Shown in pieces: positions 16,799 to 24,663 of a stretch of 64,000 bases of DNA. The translations under genes were made by a program, and so were the position numbers. Numbering within the stretch: position 1 is the first letter of the stretch; every line of letters starts with the position of its first letter. The notes below the pieces were generated by a model that made no database searches, was not told the origin of the DNA, and saw only the letters and a list, made by a program, of their open reading frames with translations. This DNA is from Sunxiuqinia indica (GTDB lineage: Bacteria; Bacteroidota; Bacteroidia; Bacteroidales; Prolixibacteraceae), in the NCBI RefSeq assembly GCF_009847015.1, contig NZ_WVEM01000001.1:248001-312000 (forward strand), in the 5' to 3' direction.

Positions 16799-17542
16799 AT
16801 GAGTACAATTATTACCAAAGAACAGGTCGAGCAATACGAGCGGGATGGTTTCGTAATTCTTCGTAACGTAATCTCACAGGAGATGATTGAAAAGATCCAG
16901 AATGAATGCGAACGCTTTATCAAGGAGAAAGATGCTGAGATGGATGCAAAAGGGGTGGAAGTTGATGAGATCAATCACAAAGGGAAAAGGTATTTCATTG
17001 CGATGAAAAACAAATCGAGCCAAGCCATGCAGGAGCTTTTGTTTGGGAAGGAAATGGAGGAGATTACCCGAAGTATTCTAGGCAACGATGTGTATTTATT
17101 TTTAGAACAATATGTGGTTAAAGCTGCCGATAAAGGAATGAAATTTTCCTGGCATCAGGATTCTGGCTATGTCAAAGAAAAGCATAATCCATATTTGTCA
17201 TGCTGGTTGCCCTTGGATGATGTTGACGAGGAGAATGGAACAGTATATTTGCTGACTTATGATGAGGCAGGAACAAGAAAACGGATTGATCATTTTCTTG
17301 AGGATGGCACAAACGATATGGTTGGATATGCTGGTGATAACCCTGGAGTTCCGGCAGTTCTAAAAAAAGGAGATATCGCGCTTTTTTCAAGTGTTTGCTT
17401 TCACCGAAGTGGGTCAAATAACACGAATAAATCACGAAGGGTATTGCTAATGCAGTATTCAGACGAGCCTATTGTGAAAGATGATGGTAGTCCGCTATAC
17501 TTGGCAGATCCATTCATTGTAAATGGACAATTAAAAAAATAG
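16799..17542 (+). CDS. PhyH-family Fe(II)/2-oxoglutarate-type dioxygenase
   Basis: A 247-residue double-stranded beta-helix oxygenase of the phytanoyl-CoA dioxygenase superfamily. The iron triad is visible: H119 and D121 in SWHQDSGYV, and H202 in VCFHRSGSN, with an arginine-rich segment after it that could bind 2-oxoglutarate. The start EQVEQYERDGFVILRNV is typical. Such enzymes hydroxylate small molecules using oxygen, and hydroxylation of a methyl ether can lead to demethylation, though no such role is shown here. It begins 31 bases after the oxidoreductase and ends 4 bases before the next gene, so it belongs firmly to the operon. An oxygen-dependent enzyme beside corrinoid genes is notable. 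Confidence 0.88.
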   Translation: MSTIITKEQVEQYERDGFVILRNVISQEMIEKIQNECERFIKEKDAEMDAKGVEVDEINHKGKRYFIAMKNKSSQAMQELLFGKEMEEITRSILGNDVYLFLEQYVVKAADKGMKFSWHQDSGYVKEKHNPYLSCWLPLDDVDEENGTVYLLTYDEAGTRKRIDHFLEDGTNDMVGYAGDNPGVPAVLKKGDIALFSSVCFHRSGSNNTNKSRRVLLMQYSDEPIVKDDGSPLYLADPFIVNGQLKK

Positions 17543-17546
17543 AAAT

Positions 17547-18422
17547 ATGGAGATTAAAAATACAAACGATGGAACTGATCGGCCACCCTATCTTCGGCTG
17601 GATATAAACTATGGAAATTGTAGCGATCTGCCTTCGTTTTCGGTAGGTCCTCGCGGCAACGATGAGGAAAAACACAATGCCATAAAAGCAGCCGGATACG
17701 CAGGTGTGCAAGATGGCAATCCTGATTTATGTAAGAAACTGGGACTGGAGCTAACTGCACATGCTCGCATTAACAAGGTGGGCGAGTTGGATGAACTGCT
17801 TCCCAAGTGGAAAAAGGATAACTTTAATTGTGCCACTCTGCATGTTGGTTGGGGAATGGAAAGTGATAAGGAGATGGATGAACTGGTTCAATATGTATTG
17901 GATATGTCAGTAAAAAACGATTTTCCAATTTATTTTGAAACCCATCGGTCGACTATTACGCAGGATATGCAGCGAACGGTTGAACTCATCAAGCGATTCC
18001 CCGAGATTCGCTTCAACGGGGATTTTTCGCATTGGTACACCGGGCAGGAAATGGTGTACGGCGGAATTGAAAATAAATGGGAGTTTATCGCTCCGGTTTT
18101 CGATCGCGTTCGATTTATGCATGGTCGTATTGGAAACCCTGGTAGTATTCAGGTTGATATTGCCGATGGTAAAAACCAGATTTATGTCGACCATTTTAAA
18201 GAGATGTGGACACGTGCTTTTGCCGGATTTCTGAAAACGGCGAAACCTGGCGACTACCTCTGCTTTACGGTTGAATTGTTGCAAGCTGATATCTTCTATG
18301 CTCGCCAAATTCAAAATGCGCAGGGAGAGCGGGTTGAAGAGGGTGATCGTTGGCAACAAGCTTTGCTTTACGGGCAAATTGCCAAAGAGTGCTGGAAAGA
18401 AGCCCAAAAAAGAATTGGATAA
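17547..18422 (+). CDS. Sugar phosphate isomerase/epimerase-like TIM-barrel protein (cytoplasmic)
   Basis: A 291-residue protein of the xylose-isomerase-like barrel superfamily. Visible motifs are KAAGYAGVQDGNPDLCKKLGLELTAHARI near residue 55, IYFETHRSTITQDMQRTVELI near 130 and FNGDFSHWYTGQE near 155, with Glu, Asp and His residues positioned as metal ligands in this fold. It lacks a signal peptide. Such proteins isomerise or epimerise sugars or act as lyases. It follows the dioxygenase after 4 bases and precedes the symporter by about 50. A second member, this one a lipoprotein, lies just after the symporter. Start confidence is moderate. Confidence 0.85.
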   Translation: MEIKNTNDGTDRPPYLRLDINYGNCSDLPSFSVGPRGNDEEKHNAIKAAGYAGVQDGNPDLCKKLGLELTAHARINKVGELDELLPKWKKDNFNCATLHVGWGMESDKEMDELVQYVLDMSVKNDFPIYFETHRSTITQDMQRTVELIKRFPEIRFNGDFSHWYTGQEMVYGGIENKWEFIAPVFDRVRFMHGRIGNPGSIQVDIADGKNQIYVDHFKEMWTRAFAGFLKTAKPGDYLCFTVELLQADIFYARQIQNAQGERVEEGDRWQQALLYGQIAKECWKEAQKRIG

Positions 18423-18473
18423 TTAATTGAACGAATAAAATAACAACTAGCAGAAAAAACTAATCAAACTACT

Positions 18474-20063
18474 ATGGACAATATCAATAGTTTCCTAAAC
18501 CCTCTTGATTTTATCATTGTCGGCATTTATCTGGTCGTTTTAATCGGAATTGGGTATTGGGTAAGTTTTGTGAAAAAAGAAGAAGGTGGAAGTGACGAGA
18601 ATTTGTTTTTGGCCGGTCACTCATTGGGTTGGCCAAGTATCGGTTTAACCATGTGGGGGACCAACGTTGGTCCTTCCATGTTGATTGCTTCTGCAAGTAT
18701 TGGTTATACCACCGGTTTAGTTGCCGGTAATTTTGCATGGTACGCATTTGTTTTCATCTTTTTGCTGGCCACCGTTTTTGCACCACGCTATCTTGGTGCC
18801 AATGTGCAAACGCTCCCCGAATTTATGGGTCGGCGTTTTGGCCAGTCTACCCGAAGTATCCTGGCTTGGTACACGCTGGTTACTATCCTTATTTCCTGGC
18901 TGGCACTCACCTTGTTTGCCGGCGGAATTTTAGTAGGACAAATCTTAGCCCTCCCATTGTGGCTGTCGGTTATTATTTTAGTAGTAATTGCTGCTTTCTT
19001 CACAATTGCCGGTGGTTTGAAGGCCATTGCATACACTAATGTTTTTCAGATGATTTTGCTAATTGCCGTTTCGCTGATTTTGACAGTGGTTGGTGTTGTC
19101 AAAGCAGGTGGGCCGATGGAGATTTTTCATAGTACCCCGGGCAGCTATTGGAACTTGTTTCTGCCAATGGATGATAAAAACTACCCATGGCTCGCCATTG
19201 TGCTCGGATATCCCATTATGGGAGTTTGGTTTTGGTGTACCGACCAATCAATGGTGCAGTCGGTTCTTGGAGCTAAAAGCTTAAAACATGGACAGCTCGG
19301 TGCCAACTTTACAGGGTGGTTGAAAATATTGGATGTCGCACTGTTTATTATTCCCGGTATTACTTGTTTTGTGCTATTCCCCGGCTTGAAAAATCCGGAT
19401 GAGGCTTATATGACAATGGTAACACGATTGCTGCCATCGGGAATGATCGGGATGGTAATGGCCGTGTTAATTGCTGCTTTGGTAAGTACCATCGACTCGG
19501 CATTGAATTCATTGAGTACTGTTTTCACCATGGATATTTATGTGAAAAATTACAAGCCTCAGGCAACACAAAAGGAGATTGTATCGATTGGACGTATCGT
19601 TACCGTTTTAGGTGCTTTTATAGCCGTCTTCCTGGCTGTAGCTATTGATAGCATAAAAGGATTGAACCTTTTTGATGTTTTCCAGGCCATATTAGGATTT
19701 ATTGCACCTCCAATGTCAGTCGTGTTTTTATTCGGAGTACTTTGGAAGAAAGCCACCCGAAGAGCTGCAAACTTTACACTTTCAGTTGGTACCTTACTTA
19801 GTCTGGGGACTGGTGTTACGTATTTATGGATTTTCCCTAAAGACAAATATGATTTCTGGCCTCACTTTTTGTTATTGTCCTTCTTTATTTTTATTGTACT
19901 GGCCTTTCTGGCTTTCCTGATTTCGTACTTCGATAAAAAATCAGAAGATCAAAATGTGTTGGACTACGGTGAATTACACACACCTTCAAAGAAAGTATGG
20001 ATTTTGTGGGGTGCCTTAATTATAGTGATGGTTGGTTTGTACATCTTATTCAACGGACATTAA
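18474..20063 (+). CDS. Sodium:solute symporter (SSS/SGLT family)
   Basis: A 529-residue inner-membrane transporter with around 14 hydrophobic segments. The family signature appears as FLAGHSLGWPSIGLTMWGTNVGPS near residue 45, then GGLKAIAYTNVFQM near 180 and ALVSTIDSALNSLSTVFTMDIY near 340, which holds the serine/threonine sodium-site segment. It probably brings the monosaccharide or short oligosaccharide produced by the exported enzymes into the cell. The position between two isomerase-like genes supports a sugar substrate. No MFS-type fucose permease is seen in the window, so this is the only visible sugar importer of the cluster. Confidence 0.95.
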   Translation: MDNINSFLNPLDFIIVGIYLVVLIGIGYWVSFVKKEEGGSDENLFLAGHSLGWPSIGLTMWGTNVGPSMLIASASIGYTTGLVAGNFAWYAFVFIFLLATVFAPRYLGANVQTLPEFMGRRFGQSTRSILAWYTLVTILISWLALTLFAGGILVGQILALPLWLSVIILVVIAAFFTIAGGLKAIAYTNVFQMILLIAVSLILTVVGVVKAGGPMEIFHSTPGSYWNLFLPMDDKNYPWLAIVLGYPIMGVWFWCTDQSMVQSVLGAKSLKHGQLGANFTGWLKILDVALFIIPGITCFVLFPGLKNPDEAYMTMVTRLLPSGMIGMVMAVLIAALVSTIDSALNSLSTVFTMDIYVKNYKPQATQKEIVSIGRIVTVLGAFIAVFLAVAIDSIKGLNLFDVFQAILGFIAPPMSVVFLFGVLWKKATRRAANFTLSVGTLLSLGTGVTYLWIFPKDKYDFWPHFLLLSFFIFIVLAFLAFLISYFDKKSEDQNVLDYGELHTPSKKVWILWGALIIVMVGLYILFNGH

Positions 20064-20077
20064 AATTTAATGAACAG

Positions 20078-20986
20078 ATGACTGAAGAACCTAAAAAAAG
20101 ATTAAATAAATTTTCAATTTGGCTGATGGCAGGCATGCTGCTGAGTTCAACTATTGTACATTCATGCAAGCCCGTTCCGAAAGAAAAAAAGGAGATTCAA
20201 TATAAAGTTGGGGTCGTGGATTTAATGATCCTGAAACGGCAAAAACTTAGTGCATTACCTTTGGCTAAAGAAATTGGAGCTGATGGTGTGGAAGTGGATA
20301 TGGGTGGATTGGGAAATCGTCCGACCTTTAATAATAAACTGATTGATCCGGTGATTCGAAAACAATATTTGGACACCGCTCGTCAGTTGGGTATCGAGAT
20401 TAGCTCACTAGCCATGACTGGCTTTTATTCACAGTCGCTTCCTGAAAGGGAAGGTGCTGTGGAAACGATTCAGGACTGCATCAATACAATGGTATTGATG
20501 GAGGTGAAGGTTGGATTTTTACCTCTAGGTGTTGAGGGGGATTTGATTCAATATCCTGAACGGAGGGCTGCAATTGTTGAACGGTTAAAAGAGGTTGGAA
20601 AAAAAGCTGAAGCCGCTGGAGTAGTTATTGGCATAGAAACTGCATTGGATGCAAAGGGAGAGGTGGAACTTCTGAATGATATTGGATCTCCCGCAATTCA
20701 GATATGCTTCAATTTTGCCAATCCTTTAAAAAACGGTAGAGATATTAATGAAGAATTGAAAATATTAGGTAAAAATAGAATCTGTGAGATTCATGCTACC
20801 AATAAAGATAGTGTGTGGTTGGAAAACGATCCGCAAATTGATATGCCTCAAATTAAAACCACCCTTGATGAATTGGGGTGGAGTGGCTGGTTGTTGGTAG
20901 AGAGATCGCGCGATGCGAATAACACTCGGGATGTTCGAGGTAATTTTGGAGCCAACGTAGCATATCTAAAATCTGTTTTTCAGTAA
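20078..20986 (+). CDS. Lipoprotein sugar phosphate isomerase/epimerase-like protein
   Basis: A 302-residue xylose-isomerase-like barrel with an N-terminal membrane-export segment (SIWLMAGMLLSSTIVHSCKP; Cys at about residue 29). It is predicted to be anchored outside the cytoplasm, where no sugar phosphates are expected. The barrel shows AKEIGADGVEVDMGG near 70, AGVVIGIETALDAKGEVELL near 190 and GWSGWLLVERSRD near 275, with likely metal ligands E, D and H. It may therefore act on free sugars or be a binding protein. I chose the ATG at 20078, 15 bases after the symporter stop; an upstream TTG would overlap the symporter deeply. Confidence 0.85.
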   Translation: MTEEPKKRLNKFSIWLMAGMLLSSTIVHSCKPVPKEKKEIQYKVGVVDLMILKRQKLSALPLAKEIGADGVEVDMGGLGNRPTFNNKLIDPVIRKQYLDTARQLGIEISSLAMTGFYSQSLPEREGAVETIQDCINTMVLMEVKVGFLPLGVEGDLIQYPERRAAIVERLKEVGKKAEAAGVVIGIETALDAKGEVELLNDIGSPAIQICFNFANPLKNGRDINEELKILGKNRICEIHATNKDSVWLENDPQIDMPQIKTTLDELGWSGWLLVERSRDANNTRDVRGNFGANVAYLKSVFQ

Positions 20987-21022
20987 ATTAAATGGGACGA
21001 AATATTTAAAAAAACATAAAAA

Positions 21023-21685
21023 ATGAGACAAATTTCAATCGTTATTTTATTCGTATTTGGATTCGGAGCGTACGGAGCTGCTAATTTACCACAAAAGCAC
21101 GAAGATGAAGCTTACTGGGAAGTTGTTAGCAAACGCGCCGAAAAGATTGTAGAAACACTGGACATCGATGTTGAAGAAAAATTCAATCGGGTACGCGATC
21201 TAATTGCTCAACAGTATTATGATTTAAATGGTGTTCACGATCAGTTAGATGCTACTGTAAAAACCTTGAAAGAAGAAGCAAAGGATGAGGAACAGGTGAA
21301 AGCAAAAATTGAAGAACTGACAGAAAAGGCTGATCAGAAATTGGACAGCTTGCACAACAGTTATTTGAAAAACCTGGCCAAAGATCTTAAACCTGATCAA
21401 ATTGAGAAAGTGAAAGATGGAATGACTTACAGTGTTTTTCCTAAAACTTATCAAGCGTTTCAGGAAATGATTCCTCAGCTGACTGAAGATCAAAAGAAAT
21501 TCATTTACCGGGCGCTTTATGATGCCCGGGAAAGAGCAATGGATGCCGGATCTTCAAAAGCGAAACATGCCTGGTTTGGGAAATATAAGGGGCGCATCAA
21601 TAATTACCTTTCAAAAGAAGGTTACGACTTGAATAAAGAAAGTAAAGATTGGCATAAACGTATCGAAGATGCTAAAAAGAAGTAA
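21023..21685 (+). CDS. Exported DUF3826-family protein
   Basis: A 220-residue exported protein with a signal peptide (MRQISIVILFVFGFGAYGAA). The mature part is almost entirely charged helix, with KRAEKIVETLDIDVEEKFNRVRDLIAQQYY near residue 50, a Lys/Glu-rich coiled middle, and AFQEMIPQLTEDQKKFIYRALYDARERAMDAG near 160. This matches the DUF3826 group often seen next to Bacteroidota polysaccharide genes. Its function is unknown; the helical pattern recalls periplasmic chaperone or sensor proteins. It follows the lipoprotein gene by 36 bases and precedes the corrinoid protein by 55. Confidence 0.82.
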   Translation: MRQISIVILFVFGFGAYGAANLPQKHEDEAYWEVVSKRAEKIVETLDIDVEEKFNRVRDLIAQQYYDLNGVHDQLDATVKTLKEEAKDEEQVKAKIEELTEKADQKLDSLHNSYLKNLAKDLKPDQIEKVKDGMTYSVFPKTYQAFQEMIPQLTEDQKKFIYRALYDARERAMDAGSSKAKHAWFGKYKGRINNYLSKEGYDLNKESKDWHKRIEDAKKK

Positions 21686-21740
21686 GCTTATAGATCAAGA
21701 TATCTGCTGATAAACCCAAAAAAATAAAATCAACTTAATT

Positions 21741-22409
21741 ATGAACGAACTACTAAATAAACTGTCCAACTGCATCGAGTTTGGAAAAATAAACAAGGCT
21801 GCACCATTTCCTCCTCAAATGAAAGGAGAAGACGGTGCCGATGAAATTACCCGTCAGGCATTAGACGAGGGAGTGAACGCACAAGATGTGCTAACCGAAG
21901 GATTGATGCCCGGCATGGAACGAGTTGGTGTAAAGTTTCGCGAAAACAAAGTGTTTGTCCCTCAGGTATTAATGTCGGCGAAAGCCATGAGTACCGCGAT
22001 GGTTCATTTGAAGCCCTATTTCGACTCAGGTGCGGCAAAGCAAAAAGGAACCTTTATTATTGGAACCGTTTTAGGCGATTTGCATGATATTGGCAAAAAC
22101 CTGGTTGCCATGATGGTTGAAGGGAATGGCTATAAAGTAATTGATTTGGGAACCGATGTTGATACCGAAAAATACCTGAATGCTTTGAATGAAAATCCGG
22201 GAGCTGTAGTTGGTCTTTCGGCGTTATTGACAACAACTATGGCTAATATGGAACGGATTACAAAGGAAATAAAGGCAGCAGCTCCTAATACCTTAGTGGC
22301 TGTTGGTGGCGCTCCGGTAAACGAAGAGTTCAGTAAGAAAATTGGAGCCGATAATTATTCTTCGGATCCACAGGCAATTGTTGAGTTTTTAAATACTAAA
22401 ACAGCTTAA
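21741..22409 (+). CDS. Corrinoid (B12-binding) methyl-carrier protein, MtaC/MtbC-like
   Basis: A 222-residue corrinoid protein, the methyl carrier in two-step methyl transfer. Residues 1-90 form the helical cap domain (EGLMPGMERVGVKFRENKVFVPQVLMSAKAM). Residues 95-220 form the Rossmann-like B12 domain with the base-off ligand motif D113-x-H115-xx-G118 in GDLHDIGKN, then VIDLGTDVD, VGLSALLTTTM and VAVGGAPV. All core motifs of MtaC/MtbC/MttC-type proteins are intact. It starts a compact block: the MT2-like gene begins 2 bases after its stop. It presumably receives a methyl group from a substrate-specific protein, such as the UroD-like protein at 13916, and passes it to the next gene product. 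Confidence 0.96.
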   Translation: MNELLNKLSNCIEFGKINKAAPFPPQMKGEDGADEITRQALDEGVNAQDVLTEGLMPGMERVGVKFRENKVFVPQVLMSAKAMSTAMVHLKPYFDSGAAKQKGTFIIGTVLGDLHDIGKNLVAMMVEGNGYKVIDLGTDVDTEKYLNALNENPGAVVGLSALLTTTMANMERITKEIKAAAPNTLVAVGGAPVNEEFSKKIGADNYSSDPQAIVEFLNTKTA

Positions 22410-22411
22410 GT

Positions 22412-23758
22412 ATGAACGGATTAAAATTGTTGGAAAAAGCATTTCGGCTTGAAGAGGTAGAGAGAATCCCATGGGTTCCTTTTGTTGGGGTGCACGGTGG
22501 AAATTTAATTGGTGTTGATGCTGAAGCCTTCCTTCGCAGTTCGAAGCATATTGTTGATGGAATTGATAAGGCTATTGAATTGTATAAGCCCGATGGAATT
22601 CCGGTGGCTTTCGATTTACAAATTGAAGCCGAAATCCTTGGATGTAAATTGGCCTGGAGCAAAGAGAACCCTCCGGCAGTAATTTCACATCCGTTAAACG
22701 AAGGTGCTGAACTTAGTTCGTTAAAACTGCCAACCGAAAACGACGGACGAATACCAGTTGTTTTAGAGGCCACAAGAGAACTACGGAAAAAGCATCCTGA
22801 ACTGGCTTTGTATGGTTTAATTACCGGACCTTTTACATTGGCGCTGCACTTGTTGGGAACCGATATTTTTATGAAGCTTTTCGAAGATCCTGACTATGTG
22901 AATGAACTGATGGAGTTTTGTGCTCAGGTTGGTACTAAACATGCCGAATTGTTGCTGGATGCCGGTTGCGATGTCATTGCTGTTGTCGATCCTATGACCA
23001 GCCAGATTGATCCGATGTCATTCGAGACTTTTGTAAGTCCATTTGTTACGAAAATATTTGATTTTGTTCGTTCAAAGAAAAAATACAGTTCATTCTTTGT
23101 TTGCGGTCATGCACAACAAAACATTGAAGTAATGTGCGACTGTAAACCAGATAATATTTCGATTGATGAAAATATTCCGTTAGATTTTGTAAAGGAAACA
23201 GCCTTGGCAAAAGGAATTAGTTTTGGTGGAAATATGAAGCTGACAAGCGTGCTTTTGCTTGGAAACGAAATGGACTCGAAAAAGGAAGCGGTTAATTGCT
23301 TGGATCTGGGTGGAAAGAAAGGTTTTATTTTGGCTCCTGGATGTGACTTGCCAATGGATACGCCGGTTGCCAACTTGCAAGCGGTTACAGAATTGGTCTA
23401 TGACGATTATGCCCAGCAAGTGACCCGCGAAATGGAACACAGTTCCTCCTTGCAACCACTGAGCTTGGACGGTCACTTCGAAGAAGGCAAAGTAGTGGTT
23501 GACATTATCACACTCGACTCTGCTTCGTGCGCCCCATGCCAATATATGGTTGAGGCAGTAAAACAGGCTTCAATCGATTTTGGAGACAAGGTGATTGTCA
23601 ACGAGCATAAAATAAAGGATGTAGAAGGAATTCAGATGATGATGGCCTTAGGTGTACAAAATGTGCCGACGACCTGTATCAATGGAAAAGTGGAATTTAT
23701 CAGTCAAATTCCACGCAAAACTGAAATTGAAAAAGCAATTAAAAAGGCGATGAATTAA
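22412..23758 (+). CDS. UroD/MtbA-like corrinoid methyltransferase fused to a thioredoxin-like domain
   Basis: A 448-residue fusion. Residues 1-350 are UroD/MtaA/MtbA-like (RIPWVPFVGVHGG, LITGPFTLALHLLG near 140, DAGCDVIAVVDPMTSQIDP near 190, GFILAPGCDLPMDTP near 305). MtaA/MtbA enzymes bind zinc by His-x-Cys and a distant Cys. Here C231 and C311 are present, but the position two before C231 is Phe (FFVCGH), with H233 just after it. Residues 365-448 form a thioredoxin-like domain with C373-A-P-C376 and VQNVPTTCING. It should take the methyl group from the corrinoid protein; the acceptor is unknown. It overlaps the next start by one base (TAATG). Confidence 0.9.
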   Translation: MNGLKLLEKAFRLEEVERIPWVPFVGVHGGNLIGVDAEAFLRSSKHIVDGIDKAIELYKPDGIPVAFDLQIEAEILGCKLAWSKENPPAVISHPLNEGAELSSLKLPTENDGRIPVVLEATRELRKKHPELALYGLITGPFTLALHLLGTDIFMKLFEDPDYVNELMEFCAQVGTKHAELLLDAGCDVIAVVDPMTSQIDPMSFETFVSPFVTKIFDFVRSKKKYSSFFVCGHAQQNIEVMCDCKPDNISIDENIPLDFVKETALAKGISFGGNMKLTSVLLLGNEMDSKKEAVNCLDLGGKKGFILAPGCDLPMDTPVANLQAVTELVYDDYAQQVTREMEHSSSLQPLSLDGHFEEGKVVVDIITLDSASCAPCQYMVEAVKQASIDFGDKVIVNEHKIKDVEGIQMMMALGVQNVPTTCINGKVEFISQIPRKTEIEKAIKKAMN

Positions 23759-24663
23759 TGAGCATTCCATTGCACTTAATAACCGGGTTTTTAGGAAGTG
23801 GCAAAACATCATTTCTCGATCATTTTCTAAAAAAGACCGGCACAAAAGAAAATATAGCGATTATTCAAAATGAATTTTCTCCTGTCAATATTGACGGGAG
23901 AAAGTTTTATGAAGAAGCAAATTTTCAGGTGCTGGAAATTAATAATGGTTCGGTGTTTTGTGTGTGCCTGCTTGGTTCATTTATTCAATCGTTAAATGAA
24001 TTTATTGAAAAATATAAGCCGGATCTGTTGCTGATGGAAGCATCGGGTTTGTCTGATCCCATCGGTGTTGGGCAAATTTTTCAGTCATCGCAATTAAAGG
24101 GCAAAGTTTTTTTAGAACATGTTTGGTGTTTGGTTGATGTTTTCAACTTTAACCGGATACCCGCTCTAAAAGTACGAATGGAACACCAATTGCGGAGTGC
24201 AGACACCATTATCCTAAATAAAACAGATTTGCTCAAAGGAAGTACCGACGATCTTTTAAAGAAAATTAAGACGATCAATCCGTTTGCAAAGATAGTAGAA
24301 GGGCGTTACGGTCAGGTTGATGTTAGCGATTACAAAAGAGCACTCAATTTATTTCCTGAAGATCAAGCTTCGACTTTAGGGCGACCGGATATCGGATCTG
24401 TTGTAATTCGCTCAACCCGTTCTATCGCTCCCGAAAACTTAACTAAGTTCTTGAATCAGTTAAAGGCAGATTGTCTCCGATGCAAGGGTTTTGTCAAGTT
24501 GAAAACCGGCAAGTCAGCTTTTGTTCAGGGTGTTTTCGATTCGGTTACGATACACGAAGTCGAAGATTTCACAGGAGCTGGAGATCTTGTTTTAATTGGT
24601 AATTTTGAGGATGAAAAGAATCTTCAGCTTATGTTTGACGAATACTGCAAAGATGAACATTGA
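23758..24663 (+). CDS. CobW-family GTPase (COG0523), putative metallochaperone
   Basis: A 301-residue G3E GTPase. The Walker A motif GFLGSGKT covers residues 10-17, an NKTD base-recognition motif follows near 160, and ESSGL-like MEASGLSDPIG near 100 is the switch region. The family metal motif CxCC appears as FCVCLLG, so the third cysteine is missing. COG0523 proteins deliver zinc or cobalt to client enzymes or aid cobalamin processes. Translational coupling on both sides (1-base overlap with the methyltransferase, 11-base overlap with the MetH-activation-like gene) ties it to the corrinoid system. It may supply zinc to the methyltransferase or drive corrinoid handling; that is inference. Confidence 0.92.
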   Translation: MSIPLHLITGFLGSGKTSFLDHFLKKTGTKENIAIIQNEFSPVNIDGRKFYEEANFQVLEINNGSVFCVCLLGSFIQSLNEFIEKYKPDLLLMEASGLSDPIGVGQIFQSSQLKGKVFLEHVWCLVDVFNFNRIPALKVRMEHQLRSADTIILNKTDLLKGSTDDLLKKIKTINPFAKIVEGRYGQVDVSDYKRALNLFPEDQASTLGRPDIGSVVIRSTRSIAPENLTKFLNQLKADCLRCKGFVKLKTGKSAFVQGVFDSVTIHEVEDFTGAGDLVLIGNFEDEKNLQLMFDEYCKDEH

